11,434 nt of DNA from positions 1 to 11,434 of the forward strand of contig JACMKJ010000212.1 in the NCBI GenBank assembly GCA_014380155.1. The letters run 5' to 3'. Source of the stretch: Rhizobacter sp. Lineage in GTDB: Bacteria > Pseudomonadota > Gammaproteobacteria > Burkholderiales > Burkholderiaceae_C. Numbering within the stretch: position 1 is the first letter of the stretch; each line of letters opens with the position of its first letter. Under the pieces are notes generated by a model that worked only from the letters and a program-made list of their open reading frames with translations, did not search any database and was not told the origin of the DNA. Made by a program: the position numbers and the translations under genes. Below are positions 1-6,897 of this stretch, one piece after another.

Positions 1-620
1 TGCCCACCAGCCCGGCTGATCTGATGCTGCGCATGGTCAACCACATGGTCGACAGCTACCTCGAACTGCGCCGCCTGCTGACCCGGCAACTGGGCTATCT
101 GCAGCAGGAGCTGTTCAACCCGCGCAGCTCCTTCGACGGCTGGCAGGTGCTGCTCGACTCACGCAATGCCTTGCACCTGCTCGAAGACATCTGCGAAGAC
201 CAGCGCAGCGCCGTCGTCGAATGGATCGACGCCCTCGAAGAGTGGCCGAGCACCCAGGACACCACCGCGATGCGCGAGCGCGAGCTGCTGCGGCTGCGCT
301 CGCGCGACGTGCTGGAGCACATCGAACGTGTGCTGAGCCACGTGCGGCGGCTGGAGTCGTCGGCCGAGACGGCGGTGCAGATGCACTTTTCGGCGCAGAG
401 CAACCGCACCAACAGCATCATGCGCACGCTGACCGTGCTGACGGCCATCTTCATGCCGCTGAACCTGATCACCGGCTTCTTCGGCATGAACTTCGATGCC
501 TTGCCGCTGATCCACACCCAACCCGGCGTGTGGGTCGCCACCGGCATCATGCTTCTGGTGGGCATCGGGCTGGGCGGGTTTTTCTGGCGCAAGCGCTACC
601 TGAGCACTTCGCACCGGTAG
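1..620 (+). CDS. corA: CorA-family divalent cation transporter, C-terminal part (5' end outside window)
   Basis: Inner-membrane channel of the CorA family, which moves Mg2+ (in some members Co2+, Ni2+ or Zn2+) as a homopentamer. The reading frame begins at base 3 and is open to the window edge, so the ATG at 24 is internal and about 205 C-terminal residues are seen. The visible part is a long charged helical stretch, matching the cytoplasmic stalk of the family, then two membrane helices near the end. The first ends in the signature GMN loop, here FGMNF with GMNF at bases 483-494. The second is GVWVATGIMLLVGIGLGGFF, followed by a short basic tail, as expected for CorA with both termini in the cytoplasm. 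The gene converges on ybeY with 29 bases between stops and no strong terminator. The family is certain; the ion is not decided by the sequence, and ZntB-like members share this motif. Confidence 0.93.
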   Translation, partial: PTSPADLMLRMVNHMVDSYLELRRLLTRQLGYLQQELFNPRSSFDGWQVLLDSRNALHLLEDICEDQRSAVVEWIDALEEWPSTQDTTAMRERELLRLRSRDVLEHIERVLSHVRRLESSAETAVQMHFSAQSNRTNSIMRTLTVLTAIFMPLNLITGFFGMNFDALPLIHTQPGVWVATGIMLLVGIGLGGFFWRKRYLSTSHR

Positions 621-649
621 AGCTCAGCGCGCAGGCGGTTGACGCCCGC

Positions 650-1093
650 TCAGCGTGCGTAGGGATCGGCGATGCCAAGCCCGGCGAGGATCGCGGTTTC
701 TTCAGCTTCCATCGCCTGCGCCTCGGCTTCGTCCTCATGGTCATGGCCCTGCGCATGCAGCGTGCCGTGCACCAGCAGATGGGCGTAGTGGGCTTCGAGG
801 GTGATCTTCTGCTCGCGGGCTTCGGCCTCGACCACCGGTGCGCACAAGATCAGGTCGGCGCTGACCACCGGCGCGTGGCTGTAGTCGAAGGTGAGCACGT
901 TGGTGGCGTAGCCCTTGCCGCGAAAGTCGCGGTTGAGCGCCTGGCCTTCTTCGGCACCGACGATGCGCACCGTGATCTCGCCGGGCGCTGAAAGCGCGGC
1001 ACGAACCCAGCGCGCCACCTTGTGACGCGGCAAGTGGGCGCGGTGCGAGGCGTCGGCAAACTGCAGGGAGAGCCTCAACTCGGGCCGCGCCAT
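650..1093 (-). CDS. ybeY: Endoribonuclease YbeY (rRNA maturation factor)
   Basis: Cytoplasmic zinc-dependent endoribonuclease needed for 16S rRNA 3'-end maturation and ribosome quality control. At 147 residues it matches the usual family length of about 150. The metal-binding signature HxxxHxxGxDH is complete as HGTLHAQGHDH, giving predicted zinc ligands His109, His113 and His119; the preceding TNVLTFDY segment and the RDFRGK element near residues 55-60 are also typical. The start ATG overlaps the last base of the phoH stop codon (TGATG), so the two are probably translationally coupled and co-transcribed. This phoH-ybeY order is widespread in Proteobacteria; the usual upstream partner miaB is not present here. 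No truncation or missing active-site residue is seen. Confidence 0.96.
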   Translation of the reverse strand: MARPELRLSLQFADASHRAHLPRHKVARWVRAALSAPGEITVRIVGAEEGQALNRDFRGKGYATNVLTFDYSHAPVVSADLILCAPVVEAEAREQKITLEAHYAHLLVHGTLHAQGHDHEDEAEAQAMEAEETAILAGLGIADPYAR

Positions 1094-2067
1094 CAGCTGC
1101 GGTCCTGCGGGTCAGCCTCGTAGGCGTCGACGATGCGCGCCACCAGCGGGTGGCGAACCACGTCGGCCGAGGTGAAGCGCGTCATCGCAATGCCGTTCAC
1201 CCGCCTCAGCACACGCTCGGCGTCGATCAGGCCGCTGTCGGTGCCGCGCGGCAAGTCGATCTGGCTCACGTCGCCCGTCACCACGCACTTGGCTCCGAAG
1301 CCGATGCGGGTGAGGAACATCTTCATCTGCTCGCGCGTGGTGTTCTGCGCCTCGTCGAGGATGACAAACGCATGGTTCAGCGTGCGCCCGCGCATGAAGG
1401 CGAGCGGCGCGATCTCGATGCTGCCTTTCTCGAAGGCCTTGGCCACCTTCTCGAAGCCCATCAGGTCGTAGAGCGCGTCGTACAGCGGGCGCAGGTACGG
1501 GTCGACTTTCTGCGCCAGGTCGCCGGGCAAGAAGCCCAGGCGCTCGCCCGCCTCGACCGCTGGGCGGGTGAGGATGATGCGCTGCACCGCGCTCCGCTCC
1601 AGCGCGTCGACCGCGCAGGCCACCGCGAGAAAGGTCTTGCCGGTGCCAGCCGGTCCGATGCCGAAGGTGATGTCGTGCGTGCGGATGTTGTTCAGGTACA
1701 GGTGCTGGTTGGTGGTGCGGCCTGCGAGGTCGGCGCGGCGGGTGCGCAGCACCAACTCTTCGGCCTCGCCCTGCGCGTCGCCGGCCTCGCGCGGGCCGCC
1801 CCGTTTGGCATCGGCAAGCGCTTCCACCAAAGCCAATTGAAAAGCCTCGGCCGAGATCGGCTTGCGGGCGCGGTCGTAGAGCGCCTGCAGCAGCGCCACC
1901 GCGCGTTCGGCGGCCGGCTTGGCGCCTTCGATGCGAAACGACTCGTTGCGTCGCGAGATGCTCACGTCGAAGGCCGATTCGATGTTGCGCAGGTGCTCGT
2001 CGAGGCTGCCGCACAGGTGCGAGAGCTTGATGTTGTCGAGCGGCATGAAAGCGTGGCGAAGTATCAC
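1093..2067 (-). CDS. ybeZ: PhoH-family ATPase (PhoH-like protein YbeZ)
   Basis: Cytoplasmic PhoH-family P-loop NTPase, resembling helicase ATPase domains and functionally linked to YbeY in RNA metabolism. With the start used here it has 324 residues. An N-terminal KH-like region (about 1-75) precedes the ATPase domain, with Walker A GPAGTGKT at 138-145, Walker B VILDEAQN at 235-242 and a downstream VVTGDVSQIDLP element. I prefer the GTG at 2067. A Shine-Dalgarno GGAAAGA (2080-2074) lies six bases before it, the resulting N-terminus (ILRHAF...LSHLCG) looks like other family members, and a possible -10 lies just upstream. The frame stays open to a GTG at 2139, but the extra 24 residues look non-conserved and lack a ribosome binding site. 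First gene of the phoH-ybeY pair, divergent from the histidine kinase. Confidence 0.95.
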   Translation of the reverse strand: MILRHAFMPLDNIKLSHLCGSLDEHLRNIESAFDVSISRRNESFRIEGAKPAAERAVALLQALYDRARKPISAEAFQLALVEALADAKRGGPREAGDAQGEAEELVLRTRRADLAGRTTNQHLYLNNIRTHDITFGIGPAGTGKTFLAVACAVDALERSAVQRIILTRPAVEAGERLGFLPGDLAQKVDPYLRPLYDALYDLMGFEKVAKAFEKGSIEIAPLAFMRGRTLNHAFVILDEAQNTTREQMKMFLTRIGFGAKCVVTGDVSQIDLPRGTDSGLIDAERVLRRVNGIAMTRFTSADVVRHPLVARIVDAYEADPQDRS

Positions 2068-2073
2068 GGCGGG

Positions 2074-2080
2074 TCTTTCC
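2074..2080 (-). promoter_or_regulatory. Ribosome binding site deciding the phoH start
   Basis: The minus strand reads GGAAAGA six bases before the GTG at 2067. It is the only good Shine-Dalgarno near the N-terminus and favours this GTG over the upstream GTG at 2139. Confidence 0.7.
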
Positions 2081-2088
2081 AAAAGCGG

Positions 2089-2094
2089 ATTGTC
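2089..2094 (-). promoter_or_regulatory. Possible -10 element for phoH-ybeY
   Basis: The minus strand reads GACAAT, four of six matches to TATAAT. A transcript starting about seven bases downstream would have a leader of roughly 15 bases that includes the GGAAAGA ribosome binding site. No convincing -35 element is seen at the normal distance, so this is a weak call. Confidence 0.35.
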
Positions 2095-2136
2095 GCGCCA
2101 CGGCCCCAAGCGGGGGATGCCCGTGTGGCGCTCCTG

Positions 2137-2142
2137 CACAAT
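2137..2142 (+). promoter_or_regulatory. Possible -10 element of the histidine kinase gene (leaderless start)
   Basis: CACAAT lies eight bases before the kinase ATG. Transcription would begin at or within a few bases of that ATG, giving a leaderless or near-leaderless mRNA. This fits the absence of any Shine-Dalgarno in front of the gene. No good -35 is visible. The same CACAAT-N8-ATG arrangement precedes the DUF2946 gene. Confidence 0.35.
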
Positions 2143-2150
2143 CGGCGCCC

Positions 2151-4028
2151 ATGCAAGCCCGACGAAGCCTCACCGCTGCAAACCTGGCCTGGCTGGCGCC
2201 ATTCGCCCTGGTCTGCCTGCTGGCCATGGCCAGCCTGCGCGCCCATGCCGTCGACCCGCAGGTCAACGTGATCGTGCTCGACAACGCTGAGGTCACCAGC
2301 GGCGCGAGCGAGCTCTTCCCGGTGGACCAGCCCGGCAAGCCCATCAAGCTGCCCGACGAGTGGTCCGAGAGCCGCCCGCGCGAAGACGGCCCGGTCTGGT
2401 ACCGGCTGCGCTTCGACGCCCCCGGCACCGCCGACCAACTGCTGGCCGCCTACATCGAGCGGGTGTGCGGCAATGCCGACGTGCGGCTCAACGGCTTCAT
2501 CGTCTACACCGGCGGGCGCATGAGCGAGCCAGTCACGCGCAACTGCTTCTACCCGCAGCTGATTCCCCTGCCCAGCGGCCTGCTGCGCGCCGAGGGCAAC
2601 ACGCTCGACATCAAGGTGCAGGGCTACCCGCTGCAAAAAGTCTCGTCGCGCCAGCGGGCGGGCGCGCTGTCGCAGGTGCAGATCGGTCCCCATGCCCTGC
2701 TGGCCGAGCAGCACGCGAGCGAGATGTTCTGGAGCATCTCGCTCCTGCAGGCGATCACCATTGCCACCACGGTGCTGGGTGCGTTCCTGCTGTTCCTGGG
2801 CTGGATCAACCGGCAAGAGGCGCACCTGACCTACTTCGGTCTGGTCATCCTCACCTGGAATGCACTCACCGCCCGCACCTGGCTGCGCGATCTGCCGGTC
2901 GACAACGGCACGGCCGAGTTGCTGGTGTGCGTGGGCTTTGCCGTTCTCACCGCGCTGGTGGTGCAGTTTCTGCTGAGCTATGGCGCGCTGCGTTCGCGCG
3001 TGATCGAGGCCAGCCTGCTCGCGCAGTGCCTGGTGGTGCCGATGACGCTGGTGCTGGCCGGCCCGCAGCGGCTGTTCACCGTCAGCAGCGCCTGGTACCT
3101 GCTGATGTCGTTCGAGGTGGTGCTGATGTTTGCCTTGTACCTCTACACCGACTGGCACAACCGGCGCGCCAACTTCTGGCCGATGGCCATCATGCTGAGC
3201 GTGCTGGGCGGGCTGGTGGTCGTGGAGCGCGCGGTGCAGTACCACTGGCTGCCGCTGCCGACAGTGCACCTGCTGCACTTCGCGCTGCCCGTCATGCTCA
3301 TCGTGATCGGCTCGCGGCAGCTCAAGTCGTTCGGCCTCGCGCTGCAGGCCGCCGAAGCGGCGCGCAACTCACTGGAAAGCCGGGTTGCCGCGGCCACCGC
3401 CGAGATGGAACGCAACTACGTGCAGATGGCCGAGCTGCGCGTCGAGCAGGTGACCGAAAAGGAACGCAAGCGCATCGCCGGCGACCTGCACGACGACCTG
3501 GGCGCCAAGCTGCTGACCATCGTGCACACCAGCGAGTCGGAGCGCATCTCCACCCTCGCGCGCGAGGCACTCGAAGAAATGCGCCTGTCGGTGCGTGGCC
3601 TCACCGGCAAGCCGCTGCCGGTGGCCGACGCACTGGCCGACTGGCGCGCCGAGACGGTGTCGCGCCTGGGCCAGGCCGGCGTCGAAGTCGACTGGCGCAG
3701 CCCCACCGAAGACATCACGCAGCAGCTGTCGGCGCGCGCCTTCGTGCAGACCACACGCATCCTGCGCGAGGCGGTGAGCAATGTCATCAAACACAGTGGG
3801 GCGTCGCACTGCAAGGTTCGCTGCAGCCTGGGCCAGCAAGACTTCGTGCTGGTAGTGCAAGACAACGGCCGCGGCATCCCGATGGAACTCGACGGCAAGC
3901 TCGACCGCGGCCACGGCATGGCCAGCATGAAGCACCGCGCCAAGCAGATGCAGGGCCAATGCCTGGTCGAGTCGGGCCCGGGCTACGGAACCGTGATCCG
4001 GCTCACACTTCCCCTGGGGACGGCGTGA
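2151..4028 (+). CDS. 7TM-DISM sensor histidine kinase (HisKA_3/HATPase_c)
   Basis: Membrane sensor kinase of 625 residues, partner of the regulator that follows. A signal-like hydrophobic N-terminus (about 10-33) leads into a periplasmic domain (about 35-185) of the 7TMR-DISM beta-sandwich type, containing Cys106 and Cys132, a possible disulfide. Seven hydrophobic segments follow between about 195 and 390, matching the 7TMR-DISM membrane module. A coiled coil (about 395-440) leads to a NarL-family dimerisation and phosphotransfer domain with the H-box RIAGDLHDDLGA and phospho-acceptor His447. The ATPase domain has an N-box around EAVSN (540-544), G1 DNGRG (571-575) and G2 GHGM (587-590). All catalytic motifs are present. 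DISM sensors are thought to bind small ligands, often carbohydrate-like, but the signal here is unknown. The ATG at 2151 has no Shine-Dalgarno but sits just after a -10-like CACAAT. Confidence 0.93.
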   Translation: MQARRSLTAANLAWLAPFALVCLLAMASLRAHAVDPQVNVIVLDNAEVTSGASELFPVDQPGKPIKLPDEWSESRPREDGPVWYRLRFDAPGTADQLLAAYIERVCGNADVRLNGFIVYTGGRMSEPVTRNCFYPQLIPLPSGLLRAEGNTLDIKVQGYPLQKVSSRQRAGALSQVQIGPHALLAEQHASEMFWSISLLQAITIATTVLGAFLLFLGWINRQEAHLTYFGLVILTWNALTARTWLRDLPVDNGTAELLVCVGFAVLTALVVQFLLSYGALRSRVIEASLLAQCLVVPMTLVLAGPQRLFTVSSAWYLLMSFEVVLMFALYLYTDWHNRRANFWPMAIMLSVLGGLVVVERAVQYHWLPLPTVHLLHFALPVMLIVIGSRQLKSFGLALQAAEAARNSLESRVAAATAEMERNYVQMAELRVEQVTEKERKRIAGDLHDDLGAKLLTIVHTSESERISTLAREALEEMRLSVRGLTGKPLPVADALADWRAETVSRLGQAGVEVDWRSPTEDITQQLSARAFVQTTRILREAVSNVIKHSGASHCKVRCSLGQQDFVLVVQDNGRGIPMELDGKLDRGHGMASMKHRAKQMQGQCLVESGPGYGTVIRLTLPLGTA

Positions 4029-4078
4029 GCCCCGACTGCTAGCATTCACTCTTGCGATTCAACTCGAAGGCGGTGGCC

Positions 4079-4732
4079 ATGAACAAGATCCTGTTGCTGG
4101 AAGACCTGCCAGAAATCCGCGCCTGGTTGAAGGCATTGGCTTTGCAGGTGTTTCCTCAAGCCCAGATCTTCGAGGCCGCACGGGTGCACGACGCGCTGGC
4201 GCTCATCACCGCCGAACGTTTCGAGGTGGCGCTGATCGACCTGGGCCTGCCCGACGGCTCGGGTGTCGACGTGGTCGCCGCCCTGCGCGAAGCCCAGCCC
4301 GAAGCGCAGTCGGTGGTGGTCACGATCCACGACGACGACGACCACCTTTTCCCGGCGCTGCAAGCCGGCGCTTTCGGCTATTTGCTCAAGGAACAACCCC
4401 GTGAGCACTTCGTCGAGCAGCTGCAACGCATCAGCCAGGGTGAGCCGCCGCTATCGCCTGCCATCGCGCGCCGCGTGATCGCCTACTTTGCCAAACAGAA
4501 CAAGCCGCAGGAGCGCCCGCAGAACCTGCCGCATGTGTCGCTCACCGACCGTGAAAACGAAGTGCTGCTGTGGGTGGCCAAGGGCTTCACGCTGCCCGAG
4601 ATCGGCGTGCAGCTGAACCTGTCTCGCCACACCATCGCCGACTACGTGAAGCAGATCTACCGCAAGCTCAACGTGAGCTCGCGCGCCGAGGCCGCGCTGG
4701 AAGCGCAGCGATTGGGTCTCTTCCGTCGATGA
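4079..4732 (+). CDS. NarL/LuxR-type response regulator
   Basis: DNA-binding response regulator of 217 residues, almost certainly phosphorylated by the kinase 50 bases upstream. The receiver domain (about 1-120) has the acidic pair Glu8/Asp9, phospho-acceptor Asp54 in ALIDLGLPDG, Thr82 and Lys104, so it should be phosphorylatable. The linker is followed by a LuxR-type helix-turn-helix (about 150-205) beginning LTDRENEVLLWVAKG, with recognition region LSRHTIADYVKQIYRKL. The ATG at 4079 is chosen because MNKILLLED is the normal receiver start and GAAGG (4066-4070) lies eight bases before it; an in-frame TTG at 4052 would add nine non-conserved residues. A tract of four consecutive Asp (86-89) after beta-4 is unusual but lies in a variable loop. 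Only seven bases separate its stop from ruvA, suggesting co-transcription. Target genes cannot be told from sequence. Confidence 0.95.
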   Translation: MNKILLLEDLPEIRAWLKALALQVFPQAQIFEAARVHDALALITAERFEVALIDLGLPDGSGVDVVAALREAQPEAQSVVVTIHDDDDHLFPALQAGAFGYLLKEQPREHFVEQLQRISQGEPPLSPAIARRVIAYFAKQNKPQERPQNLPHVSLTDRENEVLLWVAKGFTLPEIGVQLNLSRHTIADYVKQIYRKLNVSSRAEAALEAQRLGLFRR

Positions 4733-4739
4733 CACGCCG

Positions 4740-5312
4740 ATGATCGGGCGACTGACAGGCCTGCTTGCAGAGAAGAACCCGCCACAGCTGCTGGTGGATG
4801 TGAACGGCGTCGGCTACGAAGTCGACGTGCCGATGAGCACCTTCTACAACCTGCCCGCGCTGGGCGAGCGCGTCACGCTGCTCACCCACTTTGTGGTGCG
4901 CGAAGACGCGCAGGTGCTGTTCGGCTTCCTCACCCACGATGAACGCGCCACCTTCCGCCTCTTGGTCAAGATCTCGGGCGTGGGGCCACGCACGGCGCTG
5001 TCGATCCTGTCGGGCCTGAGCGTGAGCGAGCTGGCCCAGGCGGTGGCCATGCAAGAGAGCGCGCGCCTGGTCAAGGTGCCGGGCATCGGCAAAAAAACAG
5101 CCGAGCGCCTGCTGCTCGAACTCAAAGGCAAGCTCGGCCCCGACCTCGCCAGCCCGGCGAGTGTGGCCAGCGACACCCAGGGCGACATCCTCCAAGCCCT
5201 GGTGGCACTGGGTTACAGCGACCGCGAAGCGGCCCTCGCTTTGAAGAGCCTGCCCAAAGAGGTGGGCGTCAGCGACGGCATCAAGCTGGCGCTGAAGTCG
5301 CTGGCCAAGTAG
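4740..5312 (+). CDS. ruvA: Holliday junction branch migration protein RuvA
   Basis: Cytoplasmic DNA-binding subunit of the RuvAB machine. Tetramers hold the four-way Holliday junction and recruit the RuvB motor during recombinational repair. At 190 residues it matches the family. It has the N-terminal OB-fold (MIGRLTGLLAEK..., 1-65), two helix-hairpin-helix motifs (KISGVGPRTALSIL at 77-90 and VPGIGKKTAERL at 113-124), a flexible linker (about 135-147) and the C-terminal RuvB-contacting domain (about 148-190, LQALVALGYSDREA). The ATG at 4740 is the family's own start. It follows the response regulator by seven bases and has no good Shine-Dalgarno, so it may depend on read-through and coupling. 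I see no LexA-type CTGT-N8-ACAG box directly upstream. ruvC is absent, and ruvB begins only at 11091. Confidence 0.97.
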   Translation: MIGRLTGLLAEKNPPQLLVDVNGVGYEVDVPMSTFYNLPALGERVTLLTHFVVREDAQVLFGFLTHDERATFRLLVKISGVGPRTALSILSGLSVSELAQAVAMQESARLVKVPGIGKKTAERLLLELKGKLGPDLASPASVASDTQGDILQALVALGYSDREAALALKSLPKEVGVSDGIKLALKSLAK

Positions 5313-5313
5313 C

Positions 5314-5326
5314 CGCGCTTCGCGCG
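5314..5326 (+). other. Short GC hairpin just after ruvA
   Basis: CGCGC-TTC-GCGCG forms a perfect five-pair stem with a three-base loop beginning right after the ruvA stop. No T-run follows, so it does not look like a standard intrinsic terminator; it may only slow polymerase or protect the transcript end. Confidence 0.3.
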
Positions 5327-5381
5327 CCCCACAGCAGCGCAAAGTTTGCTTACACATTGCACCGGTTTGCGGGGTCGATGT

Positions 5382-5426
5382 CCCGAATTCACCTGTCTTC
5401 AAAGGGGCAGGCGAATAGAATTCGGG
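5382..5426 (+). repeat. Two-part inverted repeat upstream of the 164-residue gene
   Basis: CCCGAATTC (5382-5390) and GAATTCGGG (5418-5426) are perfect 9-base inverted arms. Inside them CCTGTC (5392-5397) can pair with GGCAGG (5406-5411), one pair being G-U in RNA, leaving an eight-base loop. The whole could fold as a 15-pair stem with a small asymmetric internal loop. No T-run follows. A -10-like TAGAAT (5416-5421) overlaps the right arm, so the element could be an operator as well as an RNA structure. It ends 29 bases before the next ATG. Confidence 0.6.
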
Positions 5427-5455
5427 CGCATTCCGCAGCGTTACCGCACAGGTAC

Positions 5456-5950
5456 ATGGCCGATTTGATCAACCCTCGACTGATTGCCCGCGTGGAGCGT
5501 TCGCTGCGCAAGCGCTTGCACACCAACGTCAAGCCCCACCTGCTGCGTTGTGCGGCCCACGCCCGCAACGAAGACGAGTTCATGGCCTCGGCCGCCCGCC
5601 TGTTGCTCAACATGCAAGAGCGCCAGGAGTGGCTGGCATCCTGGGCTACACGTCGCCACACCGAAGCCGACGACACCACGCCGGCCGCACTCGACACCAC
5701 CACGCCGGCAGGGCTCGACGCCCCGCTTCAGCGCAGTTTTCGAATCACCCCCGCACAACGCGACCGCCTGCGCGACGCGCTGGCCCACGAGGTGGGCCCG
5801 ATTGCCGACCTGCTGCTCGACAAGGAATCGCAGCGCGCCGACTCGGTCAGCGAGTTGCTGGAGCGCCTGGAGTCGCACCTCGAAGGCGAGGAGCAGCGTG
5901 CGCGCTTTCGCCAGGTGACGATCTCGTCGAAGCTCCACACCGACCACTGA
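5456..5950 (+). CDS. Hypothetical protein, 164 residues, function unknown
   Basis: I do not recognise a named family. The protein is predicted cytoplasmic and mostly helical, with no signal peptide or membrane helix. Residues 1-70 are basic and helical (RVERSLRKRL near 13-21), residues 72-90 are a Thr/Pro/Ala linker with a near repeat (DTTPAAL then DTTTPAGL), and residues 97-155 form a second helical block containing EVGPIADLLLDK (112-123) and SELLERLESHLEG. The GPIA-type block faintly recalls a tail found on some bacterial protein kinases; this is a weak resemblance. The ATG at 5456 is preferred over an in-frame TTG at 5357, because the longer version would run through the inverted repeat at 5382-5426 and its extra residues look non-coding. 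The ribosome binding site is weak (AGG). The haem-sensor gene follows after 68 bases on the same strand, so the two may form a unit. Coding potential is supported by GC-rich third positions and the absence of stops. Confidence 0.75.
   Translation: MADLINPRLIARVERSLRKRLHTNVKPHLLRCAAHARNEDEFMASAARLLLNMQERQEWLASWATRRHTEADDTTPAALDTTTPAGLDAPLQRSFRITPAQRDRLRDALAHEVGPIADLLLDKESQRADSVSELLERLESHLEGEEQRARFRQVTISSKLHTDH
5672..5716 (+). repeat. Imperfect tandem repeat inside the 164-residue gene
   Basis: A 21-base unit (5672-5692) is followed by a related 24-base unit (5693-5716) that carries one extra ACC codon. They encode DTTPAAL and DTTTPAGL, a flexible linker between two helical blocks. The frame is preserved. 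Confidence 0.6.
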
Positions 5951-5953
5951 ACT

Positions 5954-5977
5954 GCCGCAGCCCCGCCGGGGTTCGGC
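5954..5977 (+). other. Nested GC hairpin between the unknown gene and the haem-sensor gene
   Basis: GCCG (5954-5957) can pair with CGGC (5974-5977) around an inner CCCC-GCC-GGGG stem (5961-5971). No T-run follows directly. It may be a weak terminator or an mRNA-processing structure between two co-directional genes. Confidence 0.3.
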
Positions 5978-6018
5978 TCAACCCCCCCACCAGCTTCTTT
6001 CATCGGCCGAGACCCTTC

Positions 6019-6891
6019 ATGAACCTGAAGCTGAGATTCAATCTGGTGTTTGCGCTGCTGTTCGTGCTGTCGCTGGTGGTGGCCGGCGGCACGGTGTACC
6101 GGATGGTGCAAACCAACGCCAGCGCCGAAGTCGTGCGCGACGCCCAACGCATGATGGACGTGGCCATCGCGGTGCGCGGCTACACGGTGGACAACATCAA
6201 GCCCCACCTCGACCCCATGCTAGATCGCCACTTCCTGCCCGAGACGGTGCCCGCCTTTGCCGCCACTGAAACGCTGGCCCGACTGGCCGCCAAACAACCC
6301 GGCTACAGTTACAAGGAAGCCACCCTCAACCCCACCAACCCGCGCGACAAACCCACCCCCTGGGAAAAAGACGTCGTGGAGCGCTTTCGCGCAGACCCCA
6401 AGACCACCGAGTTGTCGGGCGAGGTGAGCGGGCCACAAGGCGGCCTGTTCTACGTGGCCCGCCCCATCCGCATCACCAACCCGACCTGCCTGGCCTGCCA
6501 CAGCACACCCGCCGCCGCGCCCCCCAGCCTGCTGGCCAAGTACGGCTCGGCCAACGGCTTTGGATGGCAACTCAACGAGGTCATCGGCGCTCAGGTGGTG
6601 GCCGTGCCCATCGCCTTGCCGCAAGAAAAGGCCAAGCAGCTCTTCCTCACCTTCACCGGCGCGCTGGTCGCGGTGTTCGTGGTGTTGTTCCTGGTGCTCA
6701 ACTGGCTGCTGCAGCGCCTGGTGGTGCAACCGGTGCGCGAGGTGGCCAACGCGGCCCGGCGCGTGAGCCAGGGCGACATGTCGCTGGCCGAGTTCTCTGA
6801 GACCCGTCTGGACGAGATCGGCACACTGCAGAAGAGCTTCAACCGCATGCGCCGCAGCCTCGTCAAAGCCATGGGCATGCTGAAGGGTTAG
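6019..6891 (+). CDS. Membrane sensor with Tll0287-like (DUF3365) c-haem domain and HAMP domain
   Basis: Probable inner-membrane haem-based or redox sensor of 290 residues. The order is membrane helix 1 (about 8-28), a periplasmic Tll0287-like/DUF3365 domain (about 35-200), membrane helix 2 (about 207-230) and a cytoplasmic HAMP domain (about 230-283, including LVVQPVREVANAARRVSQGD and DEIGTLQKSFNRMR). The periplasmic domain has a c-type haem motif CLACH at 157-161, so haem would attach covalently to Cys157 and Cys160 with His161 as axial ligand; GGLFYVARPIRITNPTC just before it is typical of the family. The protein stops seven residues after HAMP with no kinase, cyclase or methyl-accepting output domain, so a separate partner is needed. 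The ATG at 6019 directly precedes the first membrane helix. It converges on the PCu(A)C gene with six bases between stops. The ligand (NO, redox state or metal) is unknown. Confidence 0.88.
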   Translation: MNLKLRFNLVFALLFVLSLVVAGGTVYRMVQTNASAEVVRDAQRMMDVAIAVRGYTVDNIKPHLDPMLDRHFLPETVPAFAATETLARLAAKQPGYSYKEATLNPTNPRDKPTPWEKDVVERFRADPKTTELSGEVSGPQGGLFYVARPIRITNPTCLACHSTPAAAPPSLLAKYGSANGFGWQLNEVIGAQVVAVPIALPQEKAKQLFLTFTGALVAVFVVLFLVLNWLLQRLVVQPVREVANAARRVSQGDMSLAEFSETRLDEIGTLQKSFNRMRRSLVKAMGMLKG

Positions 6892-6897
6892 AGCCTC

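Noticed and set aside
621..649. Possible bidirectional terminator between corA and ybeY
   Set aside because: Only a four-pair GGCG/CGCC stem is found and there is no T-run on either strand.
2068..2139. Longer phoH form starting at the GTG at 2139
   Set aside because: No ribosome binding site, extra residues not family-like, and it would start upstream of the best -10 candidate.
1112..2428. Long minus-strand open frame across phoH and the start of the kinase
   Set aside because: Low-complexity Arg/Ala/Pro shadow of phoH in another frame.
2064..3278. 404-codon open frame antisense to the kinase
   Set aside because: Gln/His/Arg-rich shadow with no recognisable domain, opposite a well-supported gene.
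2360..4042. A 560-codon open frame in another phase of the histidine kinase
   Set aside because: Extreme Arg/Ala/Pro composition with no domains; the overlapping frame has every kinase motif.
4690..4740. LexA-type SOS box upstream of ruvA
   Set aside because: No CTGT-N8-ACAG-like palindrome is present in the end of the regulator gene or the 7-base gap.
5357..5455. Extended start (TTG at 5357) for the 164-residue protein
   Set aside because: No ribosome binding site; the extension would be translated through the inverted repeat and its residues look non-coding.
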